Positions 1 to 6,533 of a stretch of 64,000 bases of DNA are shown in pieces; position 1 is the stretch's first letter; the number at the start of each line of letters is the position of its first letter. This stretch comes from an uncultured Atopobiaceae bacterium (GTDB taxonomy: Bacteria; Actinomycetota; Coriobacteriia; Coriobacteriales; Atopobiaceae): assembly GCA_934792625.1 (NCBI GenBank), contig CAKVON010000005.1, forward strand, positions 62,001 through 126,000, written 5' to 3'. The translations under genes were made by a program, and so were the position numbers. Under the pieces are notes generated by a model. It searched no databases. It was not told where the DNA came from and was given only the letters and a program-made list of their open reading frames with translations.

Positions 1-1
1 G

Positions 2-817
2 GACGTGACGGCGTTGCTCGCCCTCTTTTGTGCGACGGCGACGTTGCTGGCCCTGCGCACGACGCACTCCGAGCGCGAGCATGCGGACAACCTGCGCGTA
101 AGGGACGACCTGCAGGGACGCTCCCTGAGGCTTGCGGCGGCAAACCGCGACCTAGCCAGTCGGCGCGAATACGAGGTCGAGGTCGCGACGCTCGCCGAGC
201 GCGCACGCATAGCGCGCGAGATTCACGACAACGTGGGCCACCTGCTGACAAGGGCCAGGCTGCAGGCCGAGGCTCTGCGCGTGGTGCATGCAGACGAACC
301 GGGCGTGGCCGCCGACTTCGCCGACGTGAGCCATACGGTGGACGAGGCCCTCGACATGGTCCGGGCAAGCGTCCACGACTTGCGTGACGACTCCATCGAC
401 CTGGGCGTCCAGCTGCGCCAAGCCGCGAGCGACGTCACTGCGAACACCCCCGCCACCGTGGCCGTGGAGGTCTGCTGCGAGTCGGCCGACGCCAACGTGA
501 GCGCCTGCCTGGTCGCCGTCGCACGCGAGGCAATGTCCAACGCGTTGCGGCACGGCCACGCCCGCACGATCGAGCTGCGCTGCGTCGAGCACCCCTCGCT
601 CTACCAGCTCGTCGTCCTCGACGACGGCGGAACATGTGGGACGGGCGATTGCGTCAAGGGGGCCAGTGGCATGGGGCTCGCCTCGATGCGCGAGCGCATC
701 GAGGGCCTCGGCGGTTCCTTCGCGGCGGGGCCACGCCCTGACGCCTGTGGATGGCGGGTCTTCGCCTCGGTTCCCAAACGAAACGCACGAACCCAACGGA
801 AGGTATCAGACGCATGA
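2..817 (+). CDS. Sensor histidine kinase, NarL/LuxR type (5' end outside window)
   Basis: C-terminal part of a two-component sensor kinase that would autophosphorylate on His and pass phosphate to the response regulator encoded next. The frame is open to the window edge, so the true start is probably upstream. Visible are one membrane segment (about residues 2-17 from the GTG at position 5), a short coiled linker, a HisKA_3 dimerisation box with REIHDNVGHL (His near residue 74), and a HATPase domain with N-box REAMSNALRHG, a DDGG box and a GMGLASMRERI glycine box. The stop overlaps the next start in ATGA, so the two are translationally coupled. The stimulus is unknown because the sensor part is not in view. 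Confidence 0.9.
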   Translation, partial: DVTALLALFCATATLLALRTTHSEREHADNLRVRDDLQGRSLRLAAANRDLASRREYEVEVATLAERARIAREIHDNVGHLLTRARLQAEALRVVHADEPGVAADFADVSHTVDEALDMVRASVHDLRDDSIDLGVQLRQAASDVTANTPATVAVEVCCESADANVSACLVAVAREAMSNALRHGHARTIELRCVEHPSLYQLVVLDDGGTCGTGDCVKGASGMGLASMRERIEGLGGSFAAGPRPDACGWRVFASVPKRNARTQRKVSDA

Positions 818-1491
818 GAATCATCGTTGTGGACGACGACCGCCTGGTGTGCGACTCGCTCAAGATCATCCTCGGAGCACGCGGCGACATAGAGGTCGCG
901 GGCATCGGCTCCACGGGCCACGACGCCGTGAGGCTCTACCACGATCTGCGGCCCGACATCGCGCTTCTGGACATACAGATGCCCGAGCTCGACGGCCTCG
1001 CCGCGGCGCGCGCGATTCTTGCGGATGACCCGCAGGCGCGCATTGTCTTTCTCACCACGTTTGCCGACGACGAATACATTGTCTCGGCGCTGCGCCTGGG
1101 GGCGCGTGGCTACCTCATCAAGACCGACGTCGCCACCATACCGCCCGCGCTGGAGCAGGTCATGGCTGGCAAGCGCATCCTGGAGGGACGCGCCGTCGCC
1201 GACGTCGACTTTGCCGCCGCGGGCAACGCCGCTCCCTCTGCCGAGAAGGACCCTGGGGCAGACGACGCCCGCCCGACGGACGTGCCCAGCCTGCGTCCCG
1301 CAGCGTTCTCCTGCCTGACGGAGCGAGAGTACGAGGTCGTTCGCCTGATCGCCCAAGGCCTGGACAACAGGCAGATTGCGACGGAGGCCTACATGGGCGA
1401 AGGCACCGTCCGCAATCATATAAGCACGATTCTGACCAAGCTAGGCCTTCGCAACCGCACGCAGATCGCCATCGCCTACCTGCGGGGATAG
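814..1491 (+). CDS. LuxR/NarL-family DNA-binding response regulator
   Basis: Partner of the kinase just upstream. 225 residues. The receiver domain (about 1-120) has the acidic pocket VDDD at 6-9, phospho-acceptor Asp53 in LLDIQMPELD, Thr81/82 and Lys103. The C-terminal GerE helix-turn-helix (about 165-225) has LTEREYEVVRLIAQGLDNRQ and TVRNHISTILTKLGL. The start at 814 is preferred over an upstream in-frame ATG because the receiver begins exactly here, the codon overlaps the kinase stop, and AAGG lies 8 bases upstream. The linker between the domains (about 125-160) is low-complexity and holds one copy of the window-wide 14-mer, read as Ala-Glu-Lys-Asp. Target genes are not evident. Confidence 0.93.
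   Translation: MRIIVVDDDRLVCDSLKIILGARGDIEVAGIGSTGHDAVRLYHDLRPDIALLDIQMPELDGLAAARAILADDPQARIVFLTTFADDEYIVSALRLGARGYLIKTDVATIPPALEQVMAGKRILEGRAVADVDFAAAGNAAPSAEKDPGADDARPTDVPSLRPAAFSCLTEREYEVVRLIAQGLDNRQIATEAYMGEGTVRNHISTILTKLGLRNRTQIAIAYLRG
1238..1251 (-). repeat. Copy of dispersed 14-mer GT(A/C)CTTCTCGGCAG
   Basis: Exact copy of the 14-base word on the minus strand. It lies in the interdomain linker of the response regulator, where the plus strand is read Ala-Glu-Lys-Asp. Confidence 0.85.
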
Positions 1492-1534
1492 GGCAATCGC
1501 GGAGACCGCTGCGGAGGTTGAATACAAGGGCGGT

Positions 1535-1747
1535 GTGGACTCCGTCCGGGCGGAAGGAATGCTCGATAGGAAGGCACCCGCCTACTCATGGAGTGGCGCG
1601 GCGCCAATCCCCTCGAAGGGACAGACCGCAAAGATCTCCGACATATGCTGGCGCTATGGGCAAGAGAAGTACCATTACTACCTCGAGGACCCTTCCGGCA
1701 GGCCCATCAAGAGGCGCTACTTCGAGGACGAGCTGAAGGACGCGTAG
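1535..1747 (+). CDS. Short hypothetical ORF, possible gene remnant
   Basis: A 70-residue frame from a GTG, also readable from an ATG at 1559. I do not recognise it. The C-terminal half looks like real protein (SDICWRYGQEKYHYYLEDP, then a basic-acidic tail), rich in Tyr, Lys and Glu and unlike its Ala-rich neighbours. The frame stays open upstream into the end of the response regulator gene. No convincing ribosome binding site is seen. It may be the surviving 3' end of a longer, decayed gene. The surrounding stretch, about 1.5-2.6 kb, looks less GC-rich than the rest, which would fit acquired or decaying DNA. Confidence 0.3.
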   Translation: MDSVRAEGMLDRKAPAYSWSGAAPIPSKGQTAKISDICWRYGQEKYHYYLEDPSGRPIKRRYFEDELKDA

Positions 1748-1757
1748 CCGTATACCG

Positions 1758-2411
1758 CTACACTGACCCACCTGACCCCTGGGTGCTAGGCTCCCGCCTA
1801 AACACGAGCGCGTGCGAAAGTAAGGTCCTAGCCTCGACACCAAACTCCTGAGCAAGAGCTCGGAGGCGATCGTCTATCGAGCAAAGGCCCTGCTCCTCAA
1901 TAAGGGCGAGGAGTTTCGGGTCGGAGAGTATCGGGGTATCGACTCCCGCGGGAACGAAGCCCAGCCCGCGAAACAGGCATTGGCTCGCAATGTTTCTCGC
2001 GTCAATCTTGGCGACAAAGGGGCGCGGTCCAGCCACGCGCTCGACTCCACACACGAACGCTTGCATGGCCTCCCTCCCTACGCCCTTCCCTCGCCATTGC
2101 GGAACTAGCCTAATCCCGACCTCAAGTTCGTCCTCGACAAGCTCCTCGATGCAACAGAACCCCAGTCGCTCATGGCTAGCAACGTCAACGATGGTGCAGA
2201 AGAGCGAGCTGTCGGATACGACATCGCTCCAGTAGCCATCACGCAGACTCTGCCCCCTCTCGCCCTTCTCGAGATAGACATCCCTAAGCCCTGGCGCAAA
2301 TGACTCGATGTAGGAAGGCAAGTCATCTTGAACGGGCTCGCGGAGGATAAACCTACCTGTCTGAGCAAATGCCCCACTGACGTCGAAGAAATCCCCAGCT
2401 TTCTGGTCCAT
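1758..2411 (-). CDS. GNAT-family N-acetyltransferase
   Basis: Predicted acetyl-CoA-dependent acetyltransferase of the RimJ/RimL-like branch, 217 residues. The N-terminal strand GRFILREPVQDD and the acetyl-CoA loop LVPQWRGKGVGREAMQAF (motif A) are clear, followed by VAKIDARNIASQCLFRGLGFV (motif B). The C-terminal 50 residues go beyond the usual fold. The start is placed at the ATG at 2411 because GGAGGG lies just upstream; longer frames lack a site. The substrate cannot be told from sequence. It is a single gene, convergent with the short ORF to its left, in a lower-GC stretch. Confidence 0.85.
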   Translation of the reverse strand: MDQKAGDFFDVSGAFAQTGRFILREPVQDDLPSYIESFAPGLRDVYLEKGERGQSLRDGYWSDVVSDSSLFCTIVDVASHERLGFCCIEELVEDELEVGIRLVPQWRGKGVGREAMQAFVCGVERVAGPRPFVAKIDARNIASQCLFRGLGFVPAGVDTPILSDPKLLALIEEQGLCSIDDRLRALAQEFGVEARTLLSHALVFRREPSTQGSGGSV

Positions 2412-2583
2412 GCAATCCCTCCGTCCCACCCCTGGCCTGATTGCAGGAGGTTACAACACGCCACGGACAGATAGCGGGGTGACGGCCCTGGCACATTTCA
2501 CCCCATCGGGTCCATGGCGATTTCAGGCACTAACTCATCCACCGGACGAAGGACTAGAGGAAAGCTCGTCCGATAACAAAGAA

Positions 2584-2607
2584 GGCCAGCCGATCTCTCG
2601 GCTGGCC
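2584..2607 (-). terminator. Rho-independent terminator of the Gly-Val tRNA unit
   Basis: A 10-bp stem GGCCAGCCGA with a 4-base loop, followed on the minus strand by TTCTTTGTT. It lies 8 bases past tRNA-Val. Confidence 0.8.
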
Positions 2608-2615
2608 CTTGCATG

Positions 2616-2690
2616 TGGTGGGCGTTACAAGATTTGAACTTGTGACCTCTTCCGTGTCAGGGAAGCGCTCTCCCCCTGAGCTAAACGCCC
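2616..2690 (-). tRNA. tRNA-Val(GAC)
   Basis: Full cloverleaf of 75 nt with encoded CCA: acceptor GGGCGTT/AACGCCC, D-stem GCTC/GAGC, anticodon stem CTTCC/GGAAG around loop CTGACAC (anticodon GAC), and T-arm ACAAG TTCAAAT CTTGT. It is identical in sequence to the plus-strand copy at 4449-4523. It lies downstream of tRNA-Gly and shares its promoter. Confidence 0.97.
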
Positions 2691-2728
2691 GTTTATGTGC
2701 CGCCATGGAGCGACGGCGAGGGAATAAA

Positions 2729-2750
2729 AGGGCCAGATTCCTCTGGCCCT
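2729..2750 (-). terminator. Hairpin between tRNA-Gly and tRNA-Val
   Basis: An 8-bp stem AGGGCCAG/CTGGCCCT with a 6-base loop, followed on the minus strand by TTTTATT. It may attenuate read-through from tRNA-Gly into tRNA-Val or serve as an RNA processing signal. Confidence 0.65.
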
Positions 2751-2760
2751 AGGTATGTCA

Positions 2761-2836
2761 TGGAGCGGGCTACGGGGTTCGAACCCGCGACCTCCACCTT
2801 GGCAAGGTGGCGCGCTACCAACTGCGCCAAGCCCGC
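2761..2836 (-). tRNA. tRNA-Gly(GCC)
   Basis: A 76-nt cloverleaf with encoded CCA: acceptor GCGGGCT/AGCCCGC, anticodon stem CCACC/GGTGG around loop TTGCCAA (anticodon GCC), and T-arm GCGGG TTCGAAC CCCGT. It is the first gene of the unit and lies 12 bases downstream of a good promoter. Confidence 0.97.
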
Positions 2837-2848
2837 AATGCGTGGATT

Positions 2849-2877
2849 ACTATACGGAAAGAATCACGAGTGCGCAA
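2849..2877 (-). promoter_or_regulatory. Promoter for tRNA-Gly/tRNA-Val
   Basis: On the minus strand, -35 TTGCGC, a 17-base spacer, and -10 TATAGT, ending 12 bases before tRNA-Gly. The other tRNA promoters in the window carry the same TTGCGC box. Confidence 0.7.
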
Positions 2878-2938
2878 GCATTAATTTTCAAATTGTGGAG
2901 ACCGACTCCAAACACGACCCGAACGAAAGGCAAACGCC

Positions 2939-3607
2939 GTGCTCAACATAGTTCTCGTATCGCCGGAGATTCCCGCAAACACGGGCAACATCGGCCGCAC
3001 CTGCGTGGTGACCGGCACCCGCCTGCACCTGGTGGGGCCCATGGGGTTCTCCCTCGACGATCGCATGCTCAGGCGCGCGGGGCTGGGCTACTGGCACAGC
3101 CTCGACGTCGTGACCTACGACGGATGGGACGACTTCGTCCGCACCAATGGCCTCGCCGAGAAGGGCTCGCCGCGACTGCACCTGCTGACGAAGAAGGCGC
3201 GGCGCACCTATGCCCAGTCGACCTATCGCGATGGCGACTTCCTGGTGTTCGGCTGCGAGAGCTCGGGGCTGCCCGAGGGGCTTCTGACCGCGCTGCCCGA
3301 GTGCTGCGAGCGCATCCCCATGCTTCCCGACGCGGCCTCCCTTACGGATGCCGACGCCTGGGCCGCCGAGAACGACGAGCTGTCCGCAGGTGCGGGCAGG
3401 CAGCTCGGCGGGAATGCCGCCGCGGACGAGACCGGGGCGGCAGGGCACTCGCCCATCGCGGACTCCTCCCCCATCCTGAGGCAGGACGTATGCGGCAACT
3501 TCGTCGACCCGAGCGACTACCGGATCAGCGCCCTCAACCTGTCGAACGCAGCCGCGGTCGTACTGTACGAGGCGCTTAGGCAGACGGGGTTTCCGGGGAT
3601 GGAATGA
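2939..3607 (+). CDS. trmL: tRNA (cytidine/uridine-34-2'-O)-methyltransferase, SpoU/TrmL type
   Basis: Predicted SAM-dependent ribose methylase acting at wobble position 34 of certain tRNA-Leu species. The SPOUT knot motifs are in order: NTGNIGRTC (about 15-23), FGCESSGLPEGL (about 102-113) and LNLSNAAAVVLYEALRQ near the C-terminus. At 222 residues it is longer than the usual 155-160. The excess is an insert of about 55 residues between motif 2 and motif 3, rich in Ala, Gly and Asp. Start is GTG with GAAAGG upstream. The gene sits beside tRNA genes, but this need not be functional. Confidence 0.9.
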   Translation: MLNIVLVSPEIPANTGNIGRTCVVTGTRLHLVGPMGFSLDDRMLRRAGLGYWHSLDVVTYDGWDDFVRTNGLAEKGSPRLHLLTKKARRTYAQSTYRDGDFLVFGCESSGLPEGLLTALPECCERIPMLPDAASLTDADAWAAENDELSAGAGRQLGGNAAADETGAAGHSPIADSSPILRQDVCGNFVDPSDYRISALNLSNAAAVVLYEALRQTGFPGME

Positions 3608-3716
3608 TGCCCAGCCCACCTGGCGGTTAGAATTCTGAACGTTACACGGAGCCAACGCCTGGCTCCCACGGGGCATTGCCGACGAGCACAAGCCCCAAAC
3701 CACCGAAAGGAACCCG

Positions 3717-4340
3717 ATGCCCAACGACAACGCCCTTCTCTGCAGCAAGGGCGACGACCGTCCAACGGTTGCCGTAAGGCCGGCGGTCGACGACGAGATC
3801 GACGCCGTCTGGCGGATGTACGCCGAGGTCTGCGACGACATGCGCGGCAAGCCCTGGGACGTCGACTGGGTCATGGGCGAGCATCCCATCCGAGAGAGCC
3901 TAGTCGCCGACATCGAGGCGGGCAGGCTGCTGATCGCCGTTGCCGGCATGACCCCTCAGGACGGCCACGAGCCCGCTGGCGGCACGGTCGGTGCCGATGA
4001 CGTCCTGGGCGCCGTCGTGATCAACCACACCCATGAGAAGGGCTACGAACTCGCCGACTGGAGCGCGGCCGCCTCGGGCGACGAGGTGGCCGTCGTGCAC
4101 CTGCTGGCCGTCGCGCCGAAGGGGCGCGGCCTGGGCGTCGGACGTGCGTTGGTGGAGGCAGCGGCCGAGTTCTCCCGCGCGCAGGGCTGCCTGAGCATGC
4201 GCCTGGACGTCTGGAGCACCAACTCGCATGCGATCGGGCTCTACAGGCGCTGCGGCCTTCTGGACAAGGGCGTACACCGCCTGGACTACGGCGACTACTC
4301 CCCCATGGACGTGACCCTGATGGAGCTCCCGCTCGTGTAG
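3717..4340 (+). CDS. GNAT-family N-acetyltransferase
   Basis: Predicted acetyltransferase of 207 residues. N-terminal substrate region VRPAVDDEIDAVWRMYAEV; acetyl-CoA-binding motif VHLLAVAPKGRGLGVGRAL (about 130-148); and the following MRLDVWSTNSHAIGLYRRCG, typical of motif B. An insert of about 20 residues (DGHEPAGGTVGADDV) interrupts the central sheet. The ATG at 3717 is preceded by GAAAGGAA. It is monocistronic and lies between trmL and tRNA-Val. The substrate is unknown. Confidence 0.88.
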   Translation: MPNDNALLCSKGDDRPTVAVRPAVDDEIDAVWRMYAEVCDDMRGKPWDVDWVMGEHPIRESLVADIEAGRLLIAVAGMTPQDGHEPAGGTVGADDVLGAVVINHTHEKGYELADWSAAASGDEVAVVHLLAVAPKGRGLGVGRALVEAAAEFSRAQGCLSMRLDVWSTNSHAIGLYRRCGLLDKGVHRLDYGDYSPMDVTLMELPLV

Positions 4341-4387
4341 GTAGCGTGTGGACGGGGCATGATGCGCGGTTTGCGCGAAACTAATCC

Positions 4388-4416
4388 TTGCGCGGGCGTG
4401 ACGGTTCCCGTATATT
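4388..4416 (+). promoter_or_regulatory. Promoter for plus-strand tRNA-Val
   Basis: -35 TTGCGC (4388-4393), 17-base spacer, -10 TATATT (4411-4416), 32 bases before the tRNA. It has the same -35 word as the Gly/Val and Leu tRNA promoters. Confidence 0.65.
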
Positions 4417-4448
4417 GTTCCTTGCTGCGCGTGAGCGCACACATACAA

Positions 4449-4523
4449 GGGCGTTTAGCTCAGGGGGAGAGCGCTTCCCTGACACGGAAGAGGTCACAAG
4501 TTCAAATCTTGTAACGCCCACCA
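4449..4523 (+). tRNA. tRNA-Val(GAC)
   Basis: A 75-nt cloverleaf with encoded CCA and anticodon GAC. It is identical to the minus-strand copy at 2616-2690, so the two form a 75-bp inverted repeat about 1.76 kb apart. Confidence 0.97.
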
Positions 4524-4530
4524 AATGTTC

Positions 4531-4556
4531 AGGCCACTCGACTTGTCGGGTGGCCT
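4531..4556 (+). terminator. Terminator after tRNA-Val
   Basis: Stem AGGCCAC/GTGGCCT with an inner CGA/TCG extension, followed directly by five T. Confidence 0.85.
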
Positions 4557-4586
4557 TTTTCATACGCAAGCCGAGAGGAGCGCCGT

Positions 4587-5441
4587 ATGACCACCATCGC
4601 ACCCAACCCCACCACCGCGTCGCACCCGGGCATCCGCCTGGTCCTGACCGACGTCGACGGCACGATCCTGCCGGCCGACCGCGACGAGGCCTCCCCCACC
4701 TGCGTGGCGGCCTTCCACGCGGCGCTCGACGCGGGCATCCACGTGGGTGCGGCGTCCGGTCGCGGGGCCACGAGGGTCCCGCAGGTGTTTGGTGGGGACA
4801 AGGCGTGCTGCCGCACCCTTCTGGCGGCAAACGGGATGCAGGTGTACCTGGACGACGAGCTCGTCCACGAGGCGACCATCGACCGCGACGCACTTCTCGC
4901 CATCGCGGACGTCACGCGCGGCATGGAGGGCTGCGGGCTCATCTGCTTTGACGGCCCGCAGGCGCTCGTGGTCACCGGCCGGGTCGAGGACCTGCGCAAG
5001 TCGTTCCGCATCTACGCCAAGACCGCGTGCGCGGTGTCGGACGTGCCGGAGTTCCCCGTGGTCAAGGCCAACGTGTTCACGCCCGTAAACCTGGAGCGCA
5101 CCCAGAAGGTGATCGAGGTCCTGCGCCGAGAAGTGCCGCAGGTCGACTACTCGCTGCCCATGCCGGGCTTCATCAACACCACGCCCCACGGCTGGAGCAA
5201 GGCCTCTGCCGTCGACGTGCTGGCCGAGTGCCTGGGGATCTCGCTGGACCAGGTCGTGGTCTTCGGCGACTCGGGCAACGACCTCGAGATGCTGCGCCAC
5301 GTTCCCAACTCGGTCGCGGTGGCAAACGCCACGCCCGAGGCCAAGGCCGCGGCGCGCTGGCACATCGGCGAATGCGCCGACGACGCCGTCGCCCGTGCGA
5401 TTGCCGCCATCGCACGCGGCGAGTGGCCGTTTACGGAGTAG
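4587..5441 (+). CDS. HAD-superfamily Cof-type sugar phosphatase
   Basis: Predicted Mg-dependent phosphohydrolase of the HAD IIB (Cof/YidA) group, 284 residues. Motif I is DVDGT with nucleophile Asp22 and acid/base Asp24. Motif II lies in HVGAASGR. Motif III Lys is in the GWSKASAVDVLAE region. Motif IV is VVFGDSGNDLEML (about 224-236), followed by VAVANATPEAKAAA. The cap between about residues 90 and 190 is of the C2B size. The ATG at 4587 follows GAGAGGAG at 7 bases. Family members act on sugar phosphates or flavin phosphates; the substrate here is unknown. It converges with the glycosyltransferase downstream, 5 bases away. Confidence 0.92.
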   Translation: MTTIAPNPTTASHPGIRLVLTDVDGTILPADRDEASPTCVAAFHAALDAGIHVGAASGRGATRVPQVFGGDKACCRTLLAANGMQVYLDDELVHEATIDRDALLAIADVTRGMEGCGLICFDGPQALVVTGRVEDLRKSFRIYAKTACAVSDVPEFPVVKANVFTPVNLERTQKVIEVLRREVPQVDYSLPMPGFINTTPHGWSKASAVDVLAECLGISLDQVVVFGDSGNDLEMLRHVPNSVAVANATPEAKAAARWHIGECADDAVARAIAAIARGEWPFTE

Positions 5442-5446
5442 CCCGC

Positions 5447-6466
5447 CTAGCGCAGCCAGTCGCGGTCGCTGGACTCCTTGAGCAGGTAGACGGGACGACC
5501 CTTGACCTCGAGGTAGATCTTGGACAGGTAGTAGCCGATGACGCCGAGGCCGACCGTCAGAAGGCCGCCCACAAGGATGATCACCGTCATGAGGGAGGGC
5601 CAGCCGGCAACCGGATCGCCGAAGATCGCCGCACGCACGACGACGAACACGAGGGCGAGAAGCGCGCACAGGCTGACCACGCCGCCCGCCGCCGTGAGCA
5701 TCTCGAGCGGCTTGACCGAGTAGGCGACGATTCCGTCCAGCGCGTAGTGCACGAGCGACCAGAACGACCAGTTCGTCTCGCCCGCCACGCGCTCGACGTT
5801 GAGGTACTCGACCCACGTCGTGGGGTAGCCGACCCAGCCGAACAGCCCCTTGGTAAAGCGGTTGTACTCGCCGCAGGACAGCACGGCGTCGACGAAACGC
5901 CTGGTCATTACCGAGAAGTCCCTCGCGCCGTCGCGTAGGTCGAGGTCGGTCAGGCGGTTCATCAGCGAGTAGAAGCGCCTGGCGAACCAGGAGCGGATCG
6001 GCGGCTCGCCCTCGCGCGAGGTGCGGCGGGCGGCCACGCGGTCGTACTCGCCCGACAGGGCCTTCTCTACCATCTGCGGCAAAAGCTCGGGTGGGTCCTG
6101 CAGGTCCGCGTCCATCACGGCAACGAGGTCGGACCTCTTGGCGGCCGCGGTCAGGCCCGCGAACAACGCCGCCTCCTTACCGAAGTTTCGCGAGAAGGAA
6201 AGGTAGCTGACCTCGGGATGTGCCGCGTCCAGCGCGCGCAGAACCTCGAGCGTGCGGTCGCGCGAGCCGTCGTCCACGAAGACGTAGCGGACCGTGATGC
6301 CCATCGGCGCGAGCTTGCCCGCAGCCACGGCAGAGGTCGCGTCGTAGAAGGCCCGGGCCGTGTCCTGCTCGTTGTGGCAGGGCACGACGACCGTCAGGAC
6401 CTTGGGCGAAGCGGGCGCGCTGGTTGTGGGGTCGGCAAATGCGGATGCGGTCTCGTTGTCAGCCAT
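5447..6466 (-). CDS. GtrB/DPM1-like polyprenyl-phosphate glycosyltransferase
   Basis: Family 2 glycosyltransferase of 339 residues. It is expected to move a sugar from a nucleotide donor to undecaprenyl phosphate at the inner face of the membrane. The GT-A domain starts LTVVVPCHNEQDTARAFYD, with VFVDDGSRDRTLEVL and the metal site MDADLQDPPELLP. Two membrane segments close the protein (about 245-270 and 280-310). The start is the ATG at 6466; the much longer upstream frame is only antisense-like composition. It lies downstream of, and 67 bases from, a multi-membrane glycosyltransferase that could use the polyprenyl-linked sugar, so the two may form one glycosylation unit. Confidence 0.92.
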   Translation of the reverse strand: MADNETASAFADPTTSAPASPKVLTVVVPCHNEQDTARAFYDATSAVAAGKLAPMGITVRYVFVDDGSRDRTLEVLRALDAAHPEVSYLSFSRNFGKEAALFAGLTAAAKRSDLVAVMDADLQDPPELLPQMVEKALSGEYDRVAARRTSREGEPPIRSWFARRFYSLMNRLTDLDLRDGARDFSVMTRRFVDAVLSCGEYNRFTKGLFGWVGYPTTWVEYLNVERVAGETNWSFWSLVHYALDGIVAYSVKPLEMLTAAGGVVSLCALLALVFVVVRAAIFGDPVAGWPSLMTVIILVGGLLTVGLGVIGYYLSKIYLEVKGRPVYLLKESSDRDWLR

Positions 6467-6533
6467 TGTGGGGCCTCGATTCGTTGCGGTTACGGCGACG
6501 TGCGCCGAGGTGTGGGTCTGGAGCGGGTGGCGA

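Noticed and set aside
2616..4523. An integrated element bounded by tRNA att sites
   Set aside because: Both tRNA copies are full length and inverted, no integrase is present, and the genes between look like ordinary chromosomal genes.
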